Shown piece after piece: positions 1 to 9,050 of a stretch of 64,000 bases of DNA (its first letter is position 1; every line of letters starts with the position of its first letter). This stretch comes from Leifsonia sp. PS1209 (GTDB taxonomy: Bacteria > Actinomycetota > Actinomycetes > Actinomycetales > Microbacteriaceae): assembly GCF_012317045.1 (NCBI RefSeq), contig NZ_CP051154.1:3968001-4032000 (forward strand), in the 5' to 3' direction. Below the pieces are notes generated by a model, which saw only the letters and a program-made list of their open reading frames with translations, did no database searches and was not told where the DNA came from. A program made the translations under genes and the position numbers.

Positions 1-628
1 CGAAACCTGTTGCTGCTGCCACGATGGTTGCGGCCGCGATCGTCGGGCATCCGAGGAGCGTCGTCAGGGTCGTGTAGCGCAAGATCGACCACTGTGGGAA
101 TCGGGCAGCTCCCCTGGTGTACACCACCCAGCAAATCGCTCCGAGAAGCGCCAGGACCAGCCCGAGTGCGTCGTCCGCGGAGACGAGTTCCCGGTAGTTG
201 CCTTCCGTGAGCACCAGGGACACTCCGACGAACGCAATGACCACGGCCGCGAGCGTGTAGGCCGGAGGCAGCTTCCTGGTCGCTGCCGCGGCTATCACTG
301 CACCGATTGCGGGCATCATGGCCATGATGAGGCTGACGTTTGCCGCCGATGTGTAGCTCAGGGCGGTGAACGCCAGTAGCCCGAATCCAGCAAACCCGGC
401 ACTTCCGAGAAGAAAGAGGTGCCAGCCGCTGGCTCCCAGGCGGAAGGCGGCGCGCCCCTCGGCTCTGCCGAGCATTATCGCAAGGACGATCGCGACCGCA
501 ACGTATCGGATCAGCGTCATGACGAACATGTTCACGGTCGGCTCGAGACTCGCGGCCACAGGGAACATACCGCCCCAGATCAGGGGAGGGATGAGACAGA
601 GAAGGACAGCGCGGAATGAGGTGCTCAT
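1..628 (-). CDS. EamA/DMT-family transporter, 3' end beyond the window
   Basis: Translating the minus strand from the ATG at 628 gives 209 residues with no stop before the left edge, so the C-terminal part is missing. The protein opens MSTSFRAVLLCLIPPLIWGG and carries successive hydrophobic helices and a small-residue-rich pattern typical of the first EamA repeat (drug/metabolite transporter superfamily), which exports or imports small molecules across the inner membrane. It begins 15 bases after the AMP-ligase stop, as the third gene of the same operon, so export of that pathway's product is a reasonable inference. The substrate is unknown. Full members have about 10 helices and 300 residues. 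Confidence 0.85.
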   Translation of the reverse strand, partial: MSTSFRAVLLCLIPPLIWGGMFPVAASLEPTVNMFVMTLIRYVAVAIVLAIMLGRAEGRAAFRLGASGWHLFLLGSAGFAGFGLLAFTALSYTSAANVSLIMAMMPAIGAVIAAAATRKLPPAYTLAAVVIAFVGVSLVLTEGNYRELVSADDALGLVLALLGAICWVVYTRGAARFPQWSILRYTTLTTLLGCPTIAAATIVAAATGF

Positions 629-643
629 GGTTGTCTACTTTCG

Positions 644-2095
644 TCAGCTTCGAACGAGGCTCTTGGTGAGGTCGAACTTGCCTGTCCGGTTGAATTGGAG
701 AGTTGGCACTATCCGCGCCTTGATCGGCAACTGCACGCCACGCTGCTTGCCGAGGCGAATCGCCAGATACTCCATCAATGGTTCATCGATGGTCGCCTCG
801 GCCATTTCGATCGCGGCGACCGCAAATCGCTTCGAATCGACGGCGACCGCGGCATCGGTGACACCGGCAAGCAGCCTGAGGTCATTCTCAAAGCCGATGA
901 GGTCACCGCATTCGGAGGCGCTGACCTCCTCGCTGGCTCTGCCGAGAATCGTGAGGACCCCGTCCCCCGACATCACGCCTAGATCGGCAGTGAGCGTGTA
1001 GCGAATGCCTCCGAGTTCGACCGAAGGAATATCTCCGTCGTCGTAGGAGTCAGCATTCATGTAGCTGGCGATCGCAACCCTGCCTGGTGTCTCGGAGGAC
1101 ACTTCGTTGCCTTCGGCGTCGACGATCGCTATGGCCGAACCGTCCACGACCGTGCCGGAACACCGCGGGTCGATGAGCAGGTCGATGGGTTCAGCGAAGG
1201 CGTTGACCCCTGTTTCAGTCGTCCCGTAGTACGCGTGCAAGACGGGACCGATCGTCCTGGTCACCCTCCCCACAAGCCCGGGCGAGAGATGCCTACCACC
1301 GGTGAGGAGGAAACGGACCTGGCCGCATACACGCTCGTTGGGGAACCTGTCTCGAAGTACGTTGACGACCGCATCGAGCACGGGAGGGACAATCAGACTC
1401 GCCGTGATCGCGCTTCCTGCCAGGTTCGCTGCGATCTCCTTCGGCTCGGAACTCCCGATCACCACGGTTCCACCGCAGGTCAGGAACGTACGGGCCCAGC
1501 CGTGCCCCGATGCGTGAGAGAGGGGAAGACAGAGCAGAAACCTGTCACGCGTGCCGAAGCCGAAGCGCTTGATGAACAGTGCGTTTCGAGGGCCTTCGCT
1601 CGATCGGCTTCTGACGACGCATTTGGGAAGTCCGGTCGTCCCCGACGTGAAGCCGAGAGCTCGGAACCTTCGCTCGGGCATGAGCGGTCTGCGGCCAGGA
1701 CGATCCTCCGAAATGGCGTCGGCAAGCATGGTGTCCTCCCCACTCGATGCCGTCCGAAGCACCACGCGACCCTCGGCGTCCTCCGCGACGACCAGAGCGG
1801 GGGACAGCAACGAACGCTGATGATCCCGCACGGTCCTGTCTCCCTGCGGATCCAGTGCGACCCATGGGATTCTGGCAGTGGCGAGGGCACTGATGACGAC
1901 GAACGCTTCTGAGCTAGCCGGCGCCTCAACGACGGCCGTTGCATCGACAGCGGTGACATGCTCCGCCAGCCAGGCGGAGACGCGCGCCACCTGGTCGTAA
2001 TAGCGAGACCACGTCACCTTCTCCGCACCGTGTTCGAGGGCAATCGCATCTGGTTGCGCCTCAGCGTGTTCGGCGATGGCATCGAGTGGGATCAT
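644..2095 (-). CDS. AMP-dependent synthetase/ligase (ANL superfamily)
   Basis: A 483-residue acyl-adenylating enzyme. The phosphate-binding loop TSGTTGLPK lies at about 150-158, the A5 motif YYGTTETG follows mid-protein, an A7-like segment ending in GR is present, and the C-terminal RTGKFD supplies the catalytic lysine at about 473. Family enzymes activate a carboxylate with ATP and pass it to CoA, a carrier or an amine. No fused carrier or condensation domain is seen, so it is a stand-alone ligase. Its ATG overlaps the stop of the upstream PLP decarboxylase by four bases (ATGA), indicating coupled translation. The operon suggests joining an acid to the decarboxylase product, or activating a carboxylate for it; both are inference. 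Base composition is less GC-rich than the flagellar region. Confidence 0.88.
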   Translation of the reverse strand: MIPLDAIAEHAEAQPDAIALEHGAEKVTWSRYYDQVARVSAWLAEHVTAVDATAVVEAPASSEAFVVISALATARIPWVALDPQGDRTVRDHQRSLLSPALVVAEDAEGRVVLRTASSGEDTMLADAISEDRPGRRPLMPERRFRALGFTSGTTGLPKCVVRSRSSEGPRNALFIKRFGFGTRDRFLLCLPLSHASGHGWARTFLTCGGTVVIGSSEPKEIAANLAGSAITASLIVPPVLDAVVNVLRDRFPNERVCGQVRFLLTGGRHLSPGLVGRVTRTIGPVLHAYYGTTETGVNAFAEPIDLLIDPRCSGTVVDGSAIAIVDAEGNEVSSETPGRVAIASYMNADSYDDGDIPSVELGGIRYTLTADLGVMSGDGVLTILGRASEEVSASECGDLIGFENDLRLLAGVTDAAVAVDSKRFAVAAIEMAEATIDEPLMEYLAIRLGKQRGVQLPIKARIVPTLQFNRTGKFDLTKSLVRS

Positions 2096-3525
2096 CGTGA
2101 AGTCCTTTCCAGTTCAGGTGAGGGAAGCCGGAAGATCTCGGCCCCGGCTCGTATCTCGCGAGCGAGAGTTGCTTGATGGTCTGCGGTCCACACGTCACCG
2201 GGTCGTGCGATGGGGACTCCCGGCGGATATGGAACGACGAAGTGCTCGACAACGCTTCCGATCGAATACGGCTCGCGGCTCGACGGGGCAGCGCGGCCTT
2301 TCGTACGCATCAACGCACGCAGACCGCGAAGGAGCGCATCAACCGCTCGTGGCTGGGTACCGATGGTGAAATTGAGCAGCAGACCGGAATCGTTGCAACG
2401 CGAGACGTATACGCCATACTGCGCGAAGAGGAACAGCCTCACATCCTCGGCCGACCCCATCGGCTCTGCTTTGACGGAAAGCTTGAGGGGATCCTGGGCC
2501 AGGCCCGGCATCCCGCAGAAGTCGCCGCCGGTCTCCTGTGTGAGAGAGGCCAGCAGCGGGTCGCCGCGGAGCGTTGCCAAGAACTCATCCCGCATCGATG
2601 CCGCTCTCCCGAATGCGTCGTCTCCAAGGTGTTCGGCATGTTCCCTCGCGAGGTCGAGGGACGCGAGAATCGGCCAGGAAGGCGACGTCGTATGGTGGAG
2701 GAAGTTCGCTGCTTTGACTCTCTCGACGACGGCGTCACCTCCCATCACCAAAAGGTACGAGCCCTGCCTCAGCGCGCAGAGGGACTTGTGCCCCGATGTC
2801 GTGATCACGATCGGGGGCAGTTCCATGCGGGCCCGGAGGTGAGCCGCTGCGCGGCTCGGCCACATGTGCCTCATCGTCTGCGAGAACGCGTGGATTGCGG
2901 TCCAAGCCGCGTCGAGCAGTATGGACGTCGTGGGCGACGCCTGCACGAGTCGAGGGAGCAACTCATCCATGCGGACGACGTAGCCGTCGTACGAACTGGC
3001 CGTAACCGCAACCGCATCGAACGGACGTCCTGCGAGCGCGGCATCAGCCAGCAGGCGCACTAAGGTATCGAGGTCAGGCACTAACCGTCCGCCGGCGCTG
3101 ATCGGCTCGATCAACGTCACGTCCAGTCCGGCAGCCCGCGCGCCGAAGACAAGCGACTGGTGGGACGCCCCGTCGAGGAGAAGGCTGCCGCCGGACGTCG
3201 TCAAGCTCTCGAGGGCGACGCGATTCGACAGAGTCGTCCCGCATGTGCCGAAGAAGACAGCGTCGACGCCGAATGCTCGCGCAGCCAGCGCTTGTGCTGC
3301 GTCAAGCGGACCGCGGGGCGCGAAGAACGAGTCGAGGGCGTGGCCGGACAGACTGACGTCTGCATGCGACGAGACGTCGTGGAGTGCTGCGAATCGGTCG
3401 GCCCACTCAGGCGGCATCGACAGGCGTGCGCTGGCAAGAGGCAGCGCGTGAAAGCTCAATGTCGGACCCGTGCGCGCCTGATCCGCAAGCGCTGATGCCA
3501 ATGGGGCGTCTAGAGCGATAGTCAT
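2092..3525 (-). CDS. PLP-dependent Orn/Lys/Arg-type decarboxylase
   Basis: A 477-residue fold-type I PLP enzyme of the basic amino acid decarboxylase family (speA/ldc-like short forms). The Schiff-base lysine is expected at K247 in TTSGHKSL, preceded by the cofactor aspartate D205 in LLDAAWTAIHAF. The C-terminal domain holds PYPPGVPIARPGD, a hallmark of this family. Such enzymes release CO2 from lysine, ornithine or arginine to give a diamine or agmatine; exact substrate cannot be read here. It is the first gene of an operon with an AMP ligase and EamA exporter, so it probably feeds a dedicated product rather than polyamine supply. The ATG is preceded by a GAAAGGGG ribosome-binding sequence. 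Lower GC than the window's core suggests acquisition. Confidence 0.85.
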   Translation of the reverse strand: MTIALDAPLASALADQARTGPTLSFHALPLASARLSMPPEWADRFAALHDVSSHADVSLSGHALDSFFAPRGPLDAAQALAARAFGVDAVFFGTCGTTLSNRVALESLTTSGGSLLLDGASHQSLVFGARAAGLDVTLIEPISAGGRLVPDLDTLVRLLADAALAGRPFDAVAVTASSYDGYVVRMDELLPRLVQASPTTSILLDAAWTAIHAFSQTMRHMWPSRAAAHLRARMELPPIVITTSGHKSLCALRQGSYLLVMGGDAVVERVKAANFLHHTTSPSWPILASLDLAREHAEHLGDDAFGRAASMRDEFLATLRGDPLLASLTQETGGDFCGMPGLAQDPLKLSVKAEPMGSAEDVRLFLFAQYGVYVSRCNDSGLLLNFTIGTQPRAVDALLRGLRALMRTKGRAAPSSREPYSIGSVVEHFVVPYPPGVPIARPGDVWTADHQATLAREIRAGAEIFRLPSPELERTSR

Positions 3526-3547
3526 CGGCTACCCCTTTCAATATCTC

Positions 3548-3582
3548 AATATCGATGGTGATATTTCATACATATGGTGTAT
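3548..3582. promoter_or_regulatory. AT-rich promoter/operator region with two dyads upstream of the decarboxylase operon
   Basis: Two neighbouring inverted repeats sit 22-57 bases ahead of the decarboxylase ATG: AATATC/GATATT at 3548-3565 and ATACA/TGTAT at 3568-3582. The stretch is strikingly AT-rich against its surroundings and includes TATA-like boxes readable toward the operon. It probably combines the operon promoter with binding sites for an unseen regulator. Box assignments are not certain. Confidence 0.45.
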
Positions 3583-3669
3583 ACCCTACTGTCTGCCCTG
3601 TTGCACGCGCAACCTGGCGTGGGTCGTCGGCATCGGTGCAGTTCTCGCCTCGCGCCGCCCCCAAACGCC

Positions 3670-3697
3670 GAACCCCCTCGCTCTCGCAAGGGGGTTC
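3670..3697 (-). terminator. Hairpin terminator after the GH3 gene
   Basis: A nine-pair perfect stem GAACCCCCT/AGGGGGTTC encloses a ten-base loop, 25 bases beyond the GH3 stop codon and upstream of the decarboxylase promoter on the same strand. No long T tract follows, as is common for actinobacterial terminators. Confidence 0.6.
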
Positions 3698-3721
3698 AGG
3701 CCGGTCCGGCAGCGGTGTACG

Positions 3722-6025
3722 TTACGCGGACACGCTCGCCGGGGCGTTCGCTGCGGCCGCCGTCGCCGCGTTCGCGGCCGCCACCAGCTGGTGGATCTGC
3801 TCGGCCGTGACCGGGCTGCCGGGGAACGCGGCCACCCGGTTGAGCGGCATCGACTCCGCCATGCGGCGCAGGCCAGGATCGTCGAGCATCCCCGCGACGG
3901 CTCCGCCCCCGGACTGCGCGAGCGCGCCCATCAGGATCTGCCCGCCGACCGGATGCGCCAGCCACTCGCCCAGCGTCGAGTCGAAGGCCAGCAGCGGCAG
4001 CCCGGCGTCGCCCGCCAGTGCCACCGTCGCGCTGCCGCGCAGGTCGCGCGACGACGCACCGACCGTCACCTCGTACTCGCCGCCCTCGACCACCCAGCGC
4101 TCCTGCGCCGTGTCGTAGACGGCCAGATCCTCGCTCGGGATGCGCACGGTCACGCGCTCGGACGCGCCCGCCGCCACCGCCACGTTCGCGAAGCCCTTGA
4201 GCTCGCGCACCGGGCGCTGCACCGACGAGCCGGGCACGGACACGTAGACCTGCACGACCTCGCGGCCGTCCCGCTCCCCCGTGTTCGCGACGTCCAGCGA
4301 TACCTCGATGCCGTCGGCGTCGCCGGAGACGGCGAGACCCGAGAACGCGAACTCCGTGTACGAGAGGCCGTGGCCGAACGGGAAGCTGACCTCCGCATCC
4401 CGCGCGTCGAAGTCGCGGTAGCCGACGAACAGGCCCTCGCCGTACCGGACGTGCCCCTTCTCGCCGGGGAAGTTGAGGTACGAGGCCGTGTCCTCCAGCC
4501 GCAGCGGGATGCTCTCCGCCAGACGCCCGGACGGGTTGACCACGCCGAACAGCACGTCGGCGATGGCACCGCCGCCCGCCTGGCCGAGCAGCCAGCCCTC
4601 GACGATCGCCGCCGCCCTGTGCGCCCATCCGGAGACGCGGACGACGCCACCGTTGGAGAGGACCACCGTGACGCGCGCGCCGGTCGCGATGACCGCATCC
4701 AGGAGGGCGGTCTGCGCTGCCGGAAGTTCGAGGTGCTCGCGGTCGAAGCCTTCCGACTCGTCCTCGCCGGGCAGACCGAGGAAGACGAGCACGTCGTCTG
4801 CCGCCTGCGCGGCGGCGACGGCCTCGGCGGTGAGAGCGTCGGCAGCGGCGCCGGAGTCGGCGTCGGAGTCGGCGTCGCCGAGCGCGTAACCGGCTGAGAA
4901 GGTCACGGCGCTCTCGCCCGCCAGCGCGCGGATCTCGTCGAGTGCGTTGTCGAGCCTGGTGGGCACGATCTGCGACGAACCGGCGCCCTGGTAGCGCGGG
5001 GTGCGCGCGAACTCGCCGATCACGGCGATGCTGCGGCCGGATGCGGATGCGAGCGGGAGCACCCCGTCGTTCTTCAGGAGCACCACGCTGCGGGCGGCCA
5101 CCTCGCGGGCGAGCGCGTGGTGCGTATCCCGGTCGTACGTCGCGGACGCGTCGGCGTTGTCGACCGCCTTCTGCACGAGGTCGATCACGCGCTCGGCGGC
5201 GGTGTCGAGCACCGACTCCTCCAGGGAGCCGTCGCGCACGGCGGCGACGAGCTGCGCGTCTGTGACGCCGTCGCTCGACGGCATCTCCAGGTCGAGGCCT
5301 GCGACCAGCGCATCCACCCGGTTGTTGACGGCGCCCCAGTCGGAGACGACGACGCCGTCGAAGCCCCACTCGTCGCGGAGCACGCGCGTGAGCAGCCACG
5401 GGTCCTCGCTGGCGTAGACGCCGTTGATGCGGTTGTAGGAGCACATCACGGTCCACGGGGCCGCGTGCTGCACGACATGCTGGAAGCCGCGGAGGTAGAT
5501 CTCGCGCAGCGGGCGCTCGTCCACGTCGGCGCTCACGCGCAGCCGGTCGGTCTCCTGGTTGTTGGCGGCGAAGTGCTTGAGCGAGGCGCCGACGCCCTGC
5601 GACTGCAGGCCCCGGACCAGGGATGCGCCGAGCCGCCCGCTCAGGATGGGGTCTTCCGACAGGTACTCGAAGTTGCGGCCGCAGAGCGGAGACCGCTTGA
5701 TGTTGATGCCGGGTCCGAGCAGCACGCCGACACCTTCCGCCTTCGCTTCTTCGCCCAGGGCGGCGCCGACGCGTTCGAGCAGCTCGGCGTCCCACGACGA
5801 GCCGAGGGCGACGGCGGGCGGGAAGCAGGTGGCCGGGACACTGTCGCCGATGCCGAGGTGGTCCCCGCCCTGGGCCTGCTTGCGCACACCGTGCGGACCG
5901 TCGGTGAGGTAGATCGACGGGATGCCCACCCGGTCGATGCCCTCGGTCTCCCAGAAACTCGCGCCGCTCGTCACCGCAGCCTTCTCTTCGGTGTTCAACG
6001 CGGACGCGCGTGCCAGCCGACCCAT
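3722..6025 (-). CDS. Glycoside hydrolase family 3 beta-glucosidase
   Basis: A 767-residue cytoplasmic-looking GH3 enzyme (no signal peptide). It starts at the ATG behind a clear AAGGAG box. The N-terminal barrel contains TDGPHG, KHFAANNQ at 150-157 and GVVVSDWGA, whose aspartate D229 is the family nucleophile. The alpha/beta sandwich follows, then a C-terminal fibronectin type III-like domain with SFPFGHGLSYTEF. Such enzymes remove terminal beta-glucose (sometimes beta-xylose) from oligosaccharides or glucosides. It is monocistronic: a hairpin terminator follows it and a structured hairpin separates it from the upstream gene. No adjacent regulator is seen; the sugar-importer locus lies three kilobases upstream on the same strand. 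Confidence 0.93.
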   Translation of the reverse strand: MGRLARASALNTEEKAAVTSGASFWETEGIDRVGIPSIYLTDGPHGVRKQAQGGDHLGIGDSVPATCFPPAVALGSSWDAELLERVGAALGEEAKAEGVGVLLGPGINIKRSPLCGRNFEYLSEDPILSGRLGASLVRGLQSQGVGASLKHFAANNQETDRLRVSADVDERPLREIYLRGFQHVVQHAAPWTVMCSYNRINGVYASEDPWLLTRVLRDEWGFDGVVVSDWGAVNNRVDALVAGLDLEMPSSDGVTDAQLVAAVRDGSLEESVLDTAAERVIDLVQKAVDNADASATYDRDTHHALAREVAARSVVLLKNDGVLPLASASGRSIAVIGEFARTPRYQGAGSSQIVPTRLDNALDEIRALAGESAVTFSAGYALGDADSDADSGAAADALTAEAVAAAQAADDVLVFLGLPGEDESEGFDREHLELPAAQTALLDAVIATGARVTVVLSNGGVVRVSGWAHRAAAIVEGWLLGQAGGGAIADVLFGVVNPSGRLAESIPLRLEDTASYLNFPGEKGHVRYGEGLFVGYRDFDARDAEVSFPFGHGLSYTEFAFSGLAVSGDADGIEVSLDVANTGERDGREVVQVYVSVPGSSVQRPVRELKGFANVAVAAGASERVTVRIPSEDLAVYDTAQERWVVEGGEYEVTVGASSRDLRGSATVALAGDAGLPLLAFDSTLGEWLAHPVGGQILMGALAQSGGGAVAGMLDDPGLRRMAESMPLNRVAAFPGSPVTAEQIHQLVAAANAATAAAANAPASVSA

Positions 6026-6085
6026 GATTCTCCTTCGAAGTGATCTGCCTGTGTGCGAATACCATACACCGCTCGGTTTCCTGAA

Positions 6086-6149
6086 AATCGAGTCCGACGT
6101 TGTTCACGGGCGGATGCGGCGTGTCGCGTGAATAGCTTCGGACTCGATT
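6086..6149 (-). terminator. Long nested hairpin at the stop of the large membrane protein gene
   Basis: Perfect 12-base arms AATCGAGTCCGA (6086-6097) and TCGGACTCGATT (6138-6149) flank a 5/5 internal loop and a second perfect six-base stem TTCACG/CGTGAA (6103-6108, 6127-6132). On the minus strand the structure is followed by ATTTTC. The first arm includes the last bases of the upstream stop codon. It probably terminates that gene and insulates the GH3 gene. Confidence 0.55.
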
Positions 6150-8991
6150 ATTTGCGGGGGTGGGAGAGGAGGGTGATCATGCGGGTGAGGTTGGCGGTGT
6201 ACTGGGGGGTGGACTGGTAGTCGGGGTGGGTGGCGACCTTGACGAGGTAGCGCGGGGGACCGAACTCGTCCGCACCGCCGTCGACCGGGTTGGCGCGGTG
6301 GCTGAAGACCGGGAAGCCGAGGTAGTCGGTGCGCCGCCAGAGGTTGAACCAGGCGATCTCGCCGTTCGGCTGGGTGAGCAGGCCGACGAGGGTCGGGTCG
6401 GCGGTGTCGGCCGGCGGAGGCGGGACATCGGTGCCGCCGTGGTCGGCCTGCACCTGCGTGAACCAGGGGTCCGCGCGGCGCAAGGACGGCGTGAGCTGGG
6501 TCGGCGTCCCGAGCGGTCCCGGTCCGAACAGTTCGGGGAAGAAGCGGCCGAAGTACGTGCGGAGCTGCGTGCCGTATGTGAGCAGGCCGACGTTGCGGAG
6601 CTGATCCTGCTGGGAGGGCCGCAAGGTGAACAGGCAGGAGACCGCGAGCACGGCGCCGAGACTGTGCGCGCTCAGGATCACGCTGAACGGCCGCTCATGG
6701 CTGAGCGCATCCTCCTCCTGCTGCTCCTTCCACGCCAGCTGCTCCGCGATGCTCAGACCGGGCGGCGGCTTCAGGTCGTGGGTGAGCCAGTCGACGACGC
6801 GGTCGCGCAGCTCCGGCACGACCCGCTCGGCGTAGCAGGGCGGCCCGAACGGATGCCCTGCGCGCGGGAGGAAGCACATCAGATCCCACATCACCCCGAT
6901 GGGGCGCTCCTTGGTGGTGATCGCGTTCTCGGCGATGAGCACGACAGCGCTCACCGCGATCAGCCCGAGCGCCGGGGCGACGAAGCCGTCGATCCAGGCG
7001 AAGAACTGGGTCTTCGACACGGCGAGCGCCGCCACGAACCCCACAGCGAACAGCCCGGCGAGCACGCCGAGGATCGGCTCTCCGCGGTGGAAGAGGGCGG
7101 CGAACCGTCGGGCGCGCAACATCCGCATGGCGAGCCGGTCCGTCGTCCGTCCGCGCTCGATGACGCCGTCCTTGTACTCCTCCACCGGCTCGAGCAGAGG
7201 GCGGGAGCCTCCCGGGGTCGGCGGGGTGGTCAGCTTGGGCACCCACAGCATCCTGAGCACGACGATGCCGGCGACGAAGAGCAGCAGCAGCACCGCGATC
7301 AGCGGCACGACGTCGCCGAAGTTGCTGAACGCGATCGGGGCGTCGAGCGCGCGGCCGACCGGGGCGACGCAGCCGCAAGCCGGCGTGCCACTGCCGAGCC
7401 AGCTCTGCACGCCGAGGACGAGCAGCGTGGACAGCAGCATCGCCGCCCCGAGCGACAGCAGCATCCACACCCCTGGTCCCATCCCGGCCCAGCCTTCCGT
7501 GCGGTACCGCTCTCTGGTGCCGTGGATGCGCGGCCACACCCCCACGAGCACGAGCTGCGCCGCCAGGAACAGCGCGGCCACGAGGTAGTACACCCACTGG
7601 AGCGCGCCGGGCTGGCCGCCGAGCCGCGCCGGGTTCATCGACACTCCGATGAGGAAGGTGAGCCCGGAGACCGTCATCAGCGCGATGGAGAGCACGTGCG
7701 GAACGCCGCGGCGCCAGCCGAGCGCCGAGATGCAGATGGCGACCAGCGCGCCCAGGATGATCGACGGCGCGGAGACCAGGCCGAGGAACGCGAACGACGG
7801 CGACCGGTGGTACGCGCCGTTGACGAACAGCGCCACCAGGACGAGCACGTAGAGGACCACCGAGGCGGCGAGGGTGATCGCGGCCACGGTCTCGCGGCGG
7901 CGCTGCTCGTCGCGGAGGAACGCGGCGAGCCGTTCCCCGGAATGGTTGACCGTGTCGGACGAGCGGACGATGCGGACCACGATCCAGACGATGCCCGCCG
8001 CGGCGACGACGCCCGCCGCCGTGAAGTACCAGAGGTCTCCGCCCGGGCCGAGGAGGCGGGCGACGCATCCACTCGGCCCGAACGACTGCAGCTCGCCGCA
8101 GCCGGGCGCACCGGCGAAGACGCGGTCCCAGACCAGCAGCAGCGCGATCAGGCAGAACGCGCCGGACAGGTGCAGCCATTCCGTCGGCGATCCGACGCGG
8201 GACTGCTGCCAGAAGCCCTCGACGCTGAGCGGGCGCCGCTCGGTGGCGCGCTTCGGGGTGTCGGCGTTCCGCATCCGGCGCACGGTGTTGAAGATGCCGG
8301 CCTCGTAGCGGGTGCGCGCGCTGTGCGAGACGAGGTAGAGCACGATCACCCCGCCGATCGGCACCAGCGACAGCACCGCCAGCTGACGACCGCGCTCGGC
8401 CAGGAAACCGGACGTGAGGAAGTCGAGCACGCCGGAGGGCAGGGCTGGGCAGGCGGCTCCGCCGAGACACTGGGTGCCGATCAGGTCGAGACTCACCGAG
8501 CCGAGAGCGCAGACATAGAGCAGGGTCAGCCCGAGCGCGAACACCCGCAGCGAGGTCACCCCCACGCCGCCCCGCCATTCGCCGCCCGCGTTCTGATTCG
8601 GGATGCGCCTGGTCCAGTACGCGCTGTTCGTCAGGCCGAACGGCAGCAGCAGAAGCCACGCGATCTGCACGAAGAACTGCCCGATGATGACGAGGGCGCC
8701 GCCGCCGTAGCGCGCCATCGCGCCCCACGAGTACGCCTCGCGGCGCACATCCGGCGGAGGCACGGCCGGGTTCGGGGTGTCGTCGTCAGGGTCGGGCTCC
8801 GGCAGGCGCGTCGCCAGCCAGAAGCCGCCGTTCTCGTCGCCCTGGTACTGCCGCAGATCGGACTTGTCGACGCCCAGCATCTCCGCCGGCGGCGTGTTCT
8901 TGATCCCGTGGATGCGCAGCTCCAGGATGTGGTTCGGCTTCGGCTTCTCGTCGGCGCCGCCGGCCGTCGCGCTGTCCGTCATGGTGCCCAC
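6148..8991 (-). CDS. Large polytopic membrane protein with lipase-like HG and AHSLG motifs
   Basis: A 947-residue protein of unknown function. The N-terminal segment has ILELRIHGIKNTPPAEML, resembling the first strand and oxyanion HG of alpha/beta hydrolases. About thirteen hydrophobic helices follow through roughly residue 720. The C-terminal soluble part has SVILSAHSLGAVLAVSC, an AHSLG nucleophile-elbow-like motif. This reads as one hydrolase fold interrupted by a membrane domain, or a membrane-anchored esterase-like protein; no named activity is assigned. GTG at 8991 and ATG at 8982 are both possible starts, and a GGGGTGGG sequence favours the ATG. The gene lies 59 bases after the ABC permease gene on the same strand and may be cotranscribed. 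Confidence 0.75.
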   Translation of the reverse strand: MGTMTDSATAGGADEKPKPNHILELRIHGIKNTPPAEMLGVDKSDLRQYQGDENGGFWLATRLPEPDPDDDTPNPAVPPPDVRREAYSWGAMARYGGGALVIIGQFFVQIAWLLLLPFGLTNSAYWTRRIPNQNAGGEWRGGVGVTSLRVFALGLTLLYVCALGSVSLDLIGTQCLGGAACPALPSGVLDFLTSGFLAERGRQLAVLSLVPIGGVIVLYLVSHSARTRYEAGIFNTVRRMRNADTPKRATERRPLSVEGFWQQSRVGSPTEWLHLSGAFCLIALLLVWDRVFAGAPGCGELQSFGPSGCVARLLGPGGDLWYFTAAGVVAAAGIVWIVVRIVRSSDTVNHSGERLAAFLRDEQRRRETVAAITLAASVVLYVLVLVALFVNGAYHRSPSFAFLGLVSAPSIILGALVAICISALGWRRGVPHVLSIALMTVSGLTFLIGVSMNPARLGGQPGALQWVYYLVAALFLAAQLVLVGVWPRIHGTRERYRTEGWAGMGPGVWMLLSLGAAMLLSTLLVLGVQSWLGSGTPACGCVAPVGRALDAPIAFSNFGDVVPLIAVLLLLFVAGIVVLRMLWVPKLTTPPTPGGSRPLLEPVEEYKDGVIERGRTTDRLAMRMLRARRFAALFHRGEPILGVLAGLFAVGFVAALAVSKTQFFAWIDGFVAPALGLIAVSAVVLIAENAITTKERPIGVMWDLMCFLPRAGHPFGPPCYAERVVPELRDRVVDWLTHDLKPPPGLSIAEQLAWKEQQEEDALSHERPFSVILSAHSLGAVLAVSCLFTLRPSQQDQLRNVGLLTYGTQLRTYFGRFFPELFGPGPLGTPTQLTPSLRRADPWFTQVQADHGGTDVPPPPADTADPTLVGLLTQPNGEIAWFNLWRRTDYLGFPVFSHRANPVDGGADEFGPPRYLVKVATHPDYQSTPQYTANLTRMITLLSHPRK

Positions 8992-9050
8992 CCCATCGTT
9001 GGTGACGGGCGAACACTACTCCGGGTGAGGTTTTGTCGTCTATAGCGGCG

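Noticed and set aside
6160..9045. A 961-codon open frame on the plus strand
   Set aside because: Antisense to the membrane protein gene; composition (His/Glu/Arg repeats) is typical of an antisense high-GC frame.
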